NCBI RefSeq assembly: GCF_905171765.1
Contig: NC_053397.1
Span: forward strand, 110,191,295-110,255,294
DNA: 64,000 bases
Origin: Bufo bufo
Lineage: Eukaryota; Chordata; Amphibia; Anura; Bufonidae
Direction of reading: 5' to 3'
Part shown: piece after piece, positions 57,346 to 64,000 of the stretch
How the letters are laid out: the number at the start of each line of letters is the position of its first letter
Position numbering within the stretch: position 1 is the stretch's first letter
Translations under genes and position numbers: made by a program
The notes under the pieces: generated by a model
Database searches by the model: none
Told to the model about the DNA's origin: nothing
The model's input: only the letters and a program-made list of their open reading frames with translations

Positions 57346-57970
57346 AGGGACATGTCAGGCCCAATAAGCATATTTAGCTATATATATGAATGCACAGGTC
57401 TTCTAATGTGTATTAAAAACATCAAAGTATAACCCCTGTCCACCTTTTAAATACAGCAAACTCATGTTTTATAACCTGAAGTAATCGCTTTTTTTTCTGC
57501 CCAAGGGGCGGCGTTTTATCTTCACTTCTGCCCAGCCAGCCGCCCCCCAACCGCCGTTTTGAAGCGCCGCCCAGCTCATCAATATTCACTTCGCTGGGCA
57601 GCTTCTGCTGTCCCCGACGTTCCGAGATACCGCGCACGCCCAATAGAAAGCTATGGGCATCGGACTCACTTTCAGCTCAGGATCTCGGAACGTCGGGGAC
57701 AGCAGAAGCCGCCCAGCGAAGTGAATATTGATGAGCTGGGCGGCGCTTCAAAACGGCGGTTGGGGGGCGGCTGGCTGGGCAGAAGTGAAGCTGAAACGCC
57801 GACCCTTGGGCAGAAAAAAAAGCGATTACTTCAGGTTATAAAACATGAGTTTGCTGTATTTATAAGGTGGACAGGGGTTATACTTAGATGTTTTTAATAC
57901 ACATTAGAAGACCTGTGCATTCATATATACAGTATAGCTAAATATGCTTATTGGGCCTGTCAGTGTCCCT
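57346..57970. mobile_element. Foldback MITE, near-perfect 625-bp palindrome
   Basis: Arms 57346-57633 and 57680-57970 are almost perfectly complementary around a loop of about 45 bp. Ends AGGGACATGTCAGGCCC and (inverse) AGGGACACTGACAGGCCC are flanked by TTAA (57342-57345) and TTAG (57971-57974). The central part is GC-rich, with the repeated text 'GAACGTCGGGGACAGCAG'. The open frames on both strands are mirror images of each other, not genes. Confidence 0.92.
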
Positions 57971-58046
57971 TTAGTATCCACTGTCCTGTTATGTATGTAC
58001 TAACTTTTAAACAACTTCAGAGACACTATGTCATTCACTGTATAGG

Positions 58047-58429
58047 AGAGCAAAAGAGACAGGAGGCAGTGCCTCGTGTGTGTTGCCCTTTGCCACAAAG
58101 TGGCAATAGATAATAAGTTGCGCTTACTATATGATGTGATGAGTCAAAACAACTTTATTTTGCCTTGCTCTGCTCTGCTGCCAAAGTCTTTACCCTTACC
58201 GCTGCATCGGTGTCAGGGATGAGAAACAGTAGTAGAAAGGAAGAAAAGCAGGACTTTTCCCCAGCGCTGATGCAGAAGACGTGGGACAAGATTAGTATCG
58301 TTAAAACAGTAACAATTCTGGAATAAAGAATTGTTACTGTTTTACTGATACTAATCTGGTCCCACGTCTTCTGCATTAGCGCCAGGAAAAGGTCCTTTTT
58401 TTCTTCCTTTCTACTACTGATTCACTGTA
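58047..58429. mobile_element. Snap-back insertion with 14-bp duplication
   Basis: 383 bp flanked by the perfect 14-bp duplication ATTCACTGTATAGG (58033-58046, 58430-58443). Its right 200 bp form a hairpin with arms of about 95 bp ('GCAGAAGACGTGGGAC' and inverse) around a ten-base loop. Long duplications of this kind usually come from target-primed retrotransposition. I do not recognise the family. Confidence 0.8.
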
Positions 58430-58530
58430 TAGGTGCATTCCTAGTCTCCCTCCAGTGTGGAGCCTTGTGTCTTACTGCCAAAATGTGCTTTTTTAAATTT
58501 AACTTTGTATCTGTATGTATGGTGTATTGT

Positions 58531-58566
58531 ACCTGACAAAAGGATTGTGCATTCCCGTAACATGTT
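58531..58566 (+). ncRNA. Hammerhead-like relic, right arm
   Basis: Plus strand CTGACAA, stem-loop AAGGATTGTGCATTCC, then GTAAC where GAAAC is expected. It occupies the mirror position of 55069-55100. It is more decayed than the left one. Confidence 0.45.
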
Positions 58567-58645
58567 TTTTTAAACTCCAAATAAATTCTCATCAATTCAC
58601 TCCTGGAGTTCTGTGTCCCACCAGCGCTGCTAACAACCCAGAATT

Positions 58646-59857
58646 TTGTATGTTTTCTCCTCGGGGCCAGAGTTGCTAAGCAGCTCAGCTCACCTTTTTA
58701 GCGATATCCTGCTTCTTGCTGCCATTCACTGCTTGTAGCCACCAGCCATGTTGGCTTGCCATGCAGCAGGAGGCTGTTGATGACATCAAGTCTAGTGCCT
58801 GATTTAAAGAAGCAACAGACTGCAGTGTTCTGAAACACACTGCCTAATACTGTGATTGTGTTTCATGTAAATTGTGCTTGTGTATGAGTTCCAATAAAGT
58901 TGCATAGGGAGGGGGAGGTTCTAACAAGCCTCCCATGGCTGACTCCGCCCTGCACACAGCACAGAAAAGAAGGAGAAGAAGGTCAGTGTGTGTTATGTCT
59001 GACCTTAGCAGCCATTTTGGAGAGTTATCCAAACTCCATAGTAAGTTCCATGAGCCAGCCCATAGAAGGGTTGGAGATTACAGAAGATCCAAGCAACTCA
59101 GAGAGGGAGGGAGAATATTGGCAAAGGAAGGTAACTGTCATTTATCAGGCTCTAGTTTCCTTTGCATTAGGAGGAGAGATTCTAAGCTACAAGCTGCCCA
59201 CCATAACAAAGGACAAAAAGGCCATTTTTCAGAATACAGTATTCCTAGAGATGGTACAGAAGTATATGATTATACAGTACTGCAGAGATAGTACATCCCT
59301 CCAACCTGGAGAAACAATGGAGAAAGATTGATTGTCATAGAAAACTGCCCCTTATGCAACTTCTGGGAACTAATCTGAATCACTGTAAAAGCTGCCTTGC
59401 TGTAAATGACTTTTGCATACATTGATGACCTTTGAATCAGCTTCATTAAAGTACTTGGAGTTTGTTAAGAAACTTGGTCTCCTTATTCTACATCATCTCC
59501 TAATTGCACCTAATGGTGCTTGCGTAATGAACACAGGGGCCCAGCCACCAAAGCACCCTAAGCATACCCACAATCATAAAGGGCACCTCAACTTCCATCT
59601 GGCTGGTGTTCCCTGCAATAGAGAGTGCCCAGAGGATTTCGTGCTGTCTTCCTCATCACTGCACGATGACCCAGGGAGCTAGAAAATCGTGAGTATTACT
59701 ACTATCCCCATCAGCCCACCGTGCACCCACCTACTGCCCCTGCGGTCCGGTCCGCTGCAAGCCTGTCATCATTTGTCTGCAAATTAGGAAACATTCTTGT
59801 ACATTCTAGTACATTGTTTCTTAGTTAATTTTGACTCTGAAACTGACTTATGACACT
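58646..59857. other. Unassigned sequence, partly LTR-like
   Basis: No confident gene. Around 59400-59700 the words 'CATTAAAGTACTTGGAG' and 'CACTGCACGATGACCC' look like the R-U5 part of an LTR or a transcript end, but no matching second copy is in the window. The open frame at 58900-59331 has no recognisable domain and overlaps others, so I do not call it. Confidence 0.35.
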
Positions 59858-60040
59858 GAGGGGGGCGGGGGACTTATCAAACTGGTGTAAAAAGTAGAAC
59901 TTGCCTAGTTGCCCATAGCAACCAATCAGATTCCACCTTTTATTTTCCTAAGGAGCGGTGAAAAATGAAAGGTGGAATCTGATTAGTTGCTATGGGCAAC
60001 TAAGCCAGTTCTTCTTTACACCAGTTTAATAAATCTCCCC
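59858..60040. mobile_element. Short palindromic MITE, second copy of the 14972 family
   Basis: Arms share 'CCAATCAGATTCCACC' and inverse 'GGTGGAATCTGATTAG', with outer 'ACTTATCAAACTGGTG' and inverse. 183 bp. Ends are worn compared with the copy at 14972-15151. Confidence 0.75.
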
Positions 60041-60483
60041 GGTATTGTTTCTGTCTGGCCCCTTGGATTGTCAACCAGTACCTGGTGTTCTACTCCTGGC
60101 TCTAAACCTAGCATCCTTGTCTAGTCCTACAGCTGACCATATCCTGACCACTCTCCTTTTAACGACCCTTGACTTCATTCCTTACTATGCTGCTGTTTGT
60201 CTCAGTGCACATACCACCAGTTGATGATAGTTCTGATTACTGAAACTTCGGAATCCAGTCAGGAAAGTCAATATCTCGTTGAGTGGTTATAATAGAGATG
60301 AACAAAGTTTCATAAATTTTATTGGCACGCTTCGCTGAATTTTCCTTGCTTAGTTCCGAATTAATTTGTCAGGAAGCGTGTTAAATCAGTATATCCTAGC
60401 CTGCAGAGAAAGTGTATCTCTGTGTACATCACTGTACACTGCAGCAACATGTGCAGCACGCCAGACCTGCAGGTATTTCGAAG
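60041..60483. other. Spacer with possible hAT MITE end
   Basis: No gene. 'TAGAGATGAACAAAGTTTC' at 60293 resembles the start of another frog hAT MITE, but its partner end is not visible. Confidence 0.35.
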
Positions 60484-61572
60484 TGAGGTCACGGTTATGG
60501 GCAATCGAGGGTTACTCACTGTTTGGAGGAGAACCCTGGGCAGGCATGCGGCAGTGAAGGAGAGGCTGACACAAAGTTCCTCTGGGGCACACTCTGTATG
60601 TAAGGACCAGGCCTGATGGTGGCTGAGGTGCCCTGGATGTTGCGGGTGTTTTGAGTGCCTGGGGCAAGGTCCGTTTAAGGATCGTGACGCCAGTGCCTGT
60701 AACAGTGGCACACCGGTTTCCAGTAGCAATAAGTGAGGTACACAGGTGGTATAGTGAACCAAACGTTGCTTTACTTTGAACAGTCCAACTTTGTACATAC
60801 AGATGATGATGCAGTCCATTATATCAATGTTCCACAAGCAGGCTTATTCTGAACAATATGGCAGGTAATAATCTTGCAAGATACTCGGAGGGTACACAAT
60901 TAATGCTTCACAGACCAGGCTGCACTATCTCACAGCTATTCTGGCTGGCTGTATCCCAAGGCCCGGATGCCTAAATGCTGGCTTTAATCCTTGGTAGTTA
61001 ATCTTCCTCCCGTATTGACCCTTGCTCTCACTTTATAGTACCTCTGCCTATCAGCTTACTTATCTGAGCTGGTTGTACTGGCACTGCTTGGCTTGAGGGT
61101 GTCTGCAGGTTTCTCCCAGGAGGCACATCTCTTCTCTTGGGGTAACTGTTCTGAGCTTACTGTGGCTCACTTTATCAACAGGCAGGCTATAATTCTTCAC
61201 TAGCCTTCTGGTAGCAACTAGCAGCCTGGACTATCTAGCTGCATGTCAGGAGGAGGCCCTCAGCATATCTCTGGCTAAGATGCCCTCTCACTTCTGTGTC
61301 CACAGACTCCTGACTACAGAACTACTCCTCCCTGTCTGGGCCTGAACATTTATACTAGGGGCTCCCTATCTCCCTCTAGTGTCTAGGATGCCTAACTACA
61401 CCCTCATAGGCCTGCTATGCATGTCACAGGGGAAACAATACATGTAAAAGCACATAGAAAATACATTAAAGTATATGGTTAAATATAATATTACTGTCCC
61501 TTTGGAGTAGGAGTAACACGTGACCCAATTGACACTTGTGTAGTGCCCACTCCTACCTAGTGGGACACTACA
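60484..61572 (-). repeat. 3' LTR of Gypsy-C
   Basis: In minus reading it starts TGTAGTGTCCCAC at 61572, directly after TGGGGGTA (a weak polypurine tract), and ends near CCGTGACCTCA at 60484. It shares with the Gypsy-B LTR the order of words around 'GGGGCACACTCT', 'GAGGTGCCCT' and 'GGGCAAGGTC'. Confidence 0.72.
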
Positions 61573-62488
61573 TACCCCCATGATACAACGTTGCCCGTCC
61601 TCGGCGCAACATAAAGGGGCCCTTCCCAGCTGGAGACTGCACCTGAAAGAGAAAAATAATGCAAAGCAGGAATACACATCTACATTTGCAAATACACATA
61701 TATATCAGGCAGCTCTGCTGGCTAAGGAACAAGTCCGGTGAAAAGGGGCGTCGTTCTCTTTTCTCAGGATAATATAAGGGAACAGGGGGCGCTGACCTGG
61801 TGCAGCGTATCAAGGTATACCAGGATAGTCCATAATACAATTGAAGTGCAATTGTCCATAATAAAACACAGTAGTCCCATAGAAAATGCAAACATCAAAT
61901 AACAATTCTTGGAGGCTCAAGGTATATAAATGAGTCCGTACCAAGGTTTCCTTCTTATAATAGATAGTGCAAGTGATAAATACTGGAGGATTGCCAAGAC
62001 AGAATAGCAAAACAGCATCCCAGAGGCCCATATATGTTAGAGTCATCTCTGGGCACATTTCTTTAAAGTAGCAAAAATCTCAAAGGCTCACGTACATTAG
62101 AGTCTATCCCTGGGCACATTTCCTTGGAGCGTAAGTTGCATATAAAAGTCACAGCACAATAATAGTCCACATTATTAAAAAGGGCGTATAAAATAAGTGC
62201 TGTAATGTCCCTTAATTAACCTGAAAAGGGGGTTAAAAAGGGTTAAAGGTGCAAACAAAAATTAGCACAACTTGGCTTTTCTAGTTCTGGAAGCAGGCAG
62301 GAAATCCTGTTAACAATATGGCCTTGATGCCTTTGGTATTTTCAGTGGCTGACCACTACCACTGAGCCGTGGGAAACTGGCAGCAGCAAACATGGGCCAA
62401 AACAAAGGACTCCTGTCCTGAAAGGGTTAATCCACATTGATAGGGTCCCTTGGCAAAAAGTAATCACGTAGTGGCCTGGCAGGCCTAC
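61573..62488 (-). other. Gypsy-C 3' non-coding region
   Basis: Between the ORF and the LTR. 'GCGCTGACCTGG', 'ACCAGGATAGTCCATAAT' and repeated 'TCTATCCCTGGGCACA/TCATCTCTGGGCACA' segments parallel Gypsy-B 26200-26480. No coding potential seen. Confidence 0.65.
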
Positions 62489-62661
62489 TCATAGGGGCAT
62501 GTCAAATCCACTTGGCATAACAGTGGTATTCCCTGGTTCCATTTGCAAATTGGGCCTGTATTGGGATTCGACAGACGGATGGGCCCACAAAACGGTATTG
62601 GGGGGCAACTGCAGCATAAAAGGACCCCTAATTGGTATTGGCCCCATAGGCCTAGGGGTAA

Positions 62662-63834
62662 TTACAGTTGGTGACCGCATCGGTCCAGGCATAATAATCG
62701 TGGGCTGCTGGCCTGCTGCACTGGTCTGGGCACCGCCGCTGCAAGCGGTTCTGTAGGTTCAGGGATGACTGACTCTACGCGGCGGTGTACGGTATAAGAG
62801 GGCCTCCTTGGGGGCCTTACTGCAGCTGCAGACACTATAGGTGGCCGACTGGCAGGGACAGGTACCCTTACCTCAGACCCAGCGATGTCCGCGTACTGGA
62901 GTCTCCTTTCCTCCTTCTTAGGTGGAGTCCGGATCCTGGCGGTAGCAAGCCGGCGCAGGCCTCGCAGCTGTTCCTCTAGTCGGACGATCTGGTCATCCAG
63001 GCTCTCGGGCTCAGCGTCGCTGTTTTCCAATGACGCTGTCGGCACAGGTAGAGTAACTGGCACATCCGGCGCAGCCGCTGCAGTTTCAGGTGGGGCGTCT
63101 GCTCTTTTCCATTTTCGGATGATATCCAGGGTAGCATGGAATCGCTCCAAGTTTTCTAACTCTTTTAGAGTCTTCTCCCGGTGGGGCAGCTCAGGGGAAG
63201 GATACGGGCTCACCCACTTTTCCACCACTGTTGGTTGCCAGAAGACGTTCGGGCCAATGAAGGAGCCCCGCTCTTGAAAGGCATTATGGGCAGGTTCTGG
63301 AGAGCACTTAGGTCCGCGCTCGCAGCCAGTATAGTCCTCGTCTTCTTCCCAGTCCTCCGGCTTCTTTTTGGGATGGGTCACAGCAGTGACGTAAGGGCCT
63401 CGCAGGCCCTTGGCAGGGGTAAATTCCACCTCCTCTCCCTCGCGGAGGTTGTGCATGTGTTCCGGGAGGTAGCTCCGCTTGACGGACCTCCGGTTAACAT
63501 AGAGATCCCTGCCGGTAGTATAATCCTTTATGAAGCCGAAGCCTCTGTCTTTATCAAAGGCCACGACCAACCCCTTTCTCCTTTCCAGGTGGGGTTGGTT
63601 GTCAGTGTGGCGCTCGTGCACGGTCTTGGCCAGTTCTTCAAAATAGATCTTGGTTCTGGTCATCTTTTTTATCGCGGCCTCCCGTATCTCTGCCATAAGT
63701 GCCGACCACTTAAATGAGGGCTGGTAAAAGTCTCTCCAGGAGCCATAGTAGGGCTCCGGCTGCATCCTCGGTGGCGGGCAGGTGGGTTTCTCCGGTCCCG
63801 GAGAGTAGGCCGGTGGAGCATCCTCTTGCTCCAT
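62662..63834 (-). CDS. Retroelement ORF with a cold-shock domain (390 aa)
   Basis: The ATG at 63834 is the first in its frame after a TGA some fifteen codons upstream. Residues 7-10 are PPAY, a PPxY motif. Residues 86-155 read as a cold-shock domain: RNP1-like 'RGFGFIK' (97-103), RNP2-like 'DLYVN' (110-114) and the closing 'LREGEEVEFTPAKGLRGPYV'. Such domains bind single-stranded RNA or DNA. Residues 275-300 ('LDDQIVRLEEQLRGLRRL') look like a coiled coil. The rest is Pro- and acid-rich. Near 62740 a frameshift is likely, because another frame continues with Pro-rich text to a stop at 62489. The region is clearly more GC-rich than its surroundings. Position before the 3' LTR suggests an accessory or env-position protein, but a captured host sequence or a Gag variant is possible. 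Confidence 0.75.
   Translation of the reverse strand: MEQEDAPPAYSPGPEKPTCPPPRMQPEPYYGSWRDFYQPSFKWSALMAEIREAAIKKMTRTKIYFEELAKTVHERHTDNQPHLERRKGLVVAFDKDRGFGFIKDYTTGRDLYVNRRSVKRSYLPEHMHNLREGEEVEFTPAKGLRGPYVTAVTHPKKKPEDWEEDEDYTGCERGPKCSPEPAHNAFQERGSFIGPNVFWQPTVVEKWVSPYPSPELPHREKTLKELENLERFHATLDIIRKWKRADAPPETAAAAPDVPVTLPVPTASLENSDAEPESLDDQIVRLEEQLRGLRRLATARIRTPPKKEERRLQYADIAGSEVRVPVPASRPPIVSAAAVRPPRRPSYTVHRRVESVIPEPTEPLAAAVPRPVQQASSPRLLCLDRCGHQL
63370..63579 (-). other. Cold-shock domain within the Gypsy-C ORF
   Basis: Seventy codons with the aromatic RNP1 core G-F-G-F-I, the second strand D-L-Y-V-N in the place of the usual V-F-V-H, and the E-G-E-x-V-E-F strand. Both RNP motifs and their spacing match the family. 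The second motif lacks the usual His and one Phe, which may alter binding. Confidence 0.8.
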
Positions 63835-63849
63835 ATTATAGGATTCGTT

Positions 63850-64000
63850 TTTAATCCACCCGGTGCTGACATCTCTTCAGAGCAGTCTTCACTGGTCAAC
63901 ATGCTCGATCCTTCTCTGGAGAGCGACAGGGCGGCACCAATAATTGTAGACAGACCCTCCCATTGTTCCGGGAGGCCATCCCCCAGGTACTCCAGCAAAG
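63850..64000 (-). pseudogene. Preceding Gypsy-C coding segment, truncated by the window
   Basis: In another frame, the last 150 bp encode 'LLEYLGDGLPEQWEGLS' and onward, ending just before the ATG of the cold-shock ORF. I do not recognise it. It may be the end of the upstream polyprotein or of an earlier frame of the same protein. Confidence 0.4.

Larger units (their letters stand above)
54985..58645. repeat. Large palindrome with hammerhead-like relics in both arms
   Basis: Sequence at about 55020-55412 returns reverse-complemented at about 57195-57345, 57971-58046 and 58430-58640; the gaps are later insertions. Shared text includes 'CCACTGTCCTGTTATGTATG', 'CCTAGTCTCC' and 'AGCCTTGTGT'. Each arm has a hammerhead-like motif followed by AATAAA-like text. 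This fits a Penelope-like element with inverted terminal repeats. No RT remains between the arms. Confidence 0.65.
60484..64000 (-). mobile_element. Third Gypsy-like element (Gypsy-C), 3' portion
   Basis: A 1.09-kb LTR (60484-61572, minus) is preceded, in minus reading, by a G-rich tract and about 1.1 kb of 3' leader resembling that of Gypsy-B, then by an unusual open reading frame (62662-63834). The LTR start TGTAGTGTCCCACTAGG resembles the Gypsy-B LTR start TGTGCAGTGTCCCACTA. Pol should lie beyond 64000, outside the window. Confidence 0.7.

Noticed and set aside
57422..57897. Two similar Arg/Gly-rich ORFs on opposite strands
   Set aside because: They are the two arms of a palindromic MITE, not a gene pair.
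58900..59331. 143-aa ORF
   Set aside because: No recognisable domain, overlaps another frame of similar length, no family copies in the window.

Overview
This window is repeat-dense eukaryotic DNA, almost certainly from a frog or toad (inferred; probably a neobatrachian anuran). The reasons are the mixture of element types (hAT, Tc1/mariner, Gypsy with a chromodomain, DIRS, CR1-like LINE) and several short inverted-repeat families I recognise from anuran genomes: TTAA-flanked MITEs, 'TTTCACACTTGCG' MITEs, 'GATTTATCA' MITEs and hAT MITEs starting TAG-GAGCG. I see no host exon, tRNA, rRNA or CRISPR array. Every long open reading frame that looks real belongs to a transposable element.

Layout. 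1-1040: CR1-like LINE fragment (minus). 1079-2031: inverted-repeat element with a hammerhead-ribozyme-like relic. 2342-4574: non-autonomous hAT (8-bp TSD) inside an old tandem repeat. 5512-7548: Tc1/mariner copy with a dead transposase and a MITE inside it. 7713-14889: a hAT MITE that received a complete autonomous hAT (8246-14748) with an uninterrupted 1118-aa transposase. 15614-25082: a chromodomain Gypsy element (plus strand). Its gag is split by a complete small LTR element (16423-19728) carrying a gag-like repeat protein, and its RT is split by an unidentified insert. 25282-46764: a second Gypsy element (minus strand). It holds a hAT MITE, a second copy of the autonomous hAT (28472-35029, in the integrase), a solo LTR of the first Gypsy family (39091-39621) and a DIRS element (40147-45973), which itself holds a Tc1 copy. 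46882-51165: MITE and long AT-rich dispersed repeats with another Tc1 copy. 51262-53616: a fourth Tc1-like element with two MITEs. 54985-58645: a large palindrome with hammerhead-like relics in both arms, several foldback MITEs and a snap-back insertion with a 14-bp TSD. 60484-64000: the 3' part of a third, minus-strand Gypsy-like element.

The most unusual item is the open reading frame at 62662-63834 (minus). It lies upstream of that third element's 3' LTR, where env would sit, and encodes a recognisable cold-shock domain, a PPxY motif and a coiled coil. The element boundaries with matching target-site duplications give a firm relative order of insertions. Most of the window was built by elements landing in elements, and hAT1 is the best candidate for recent activity.
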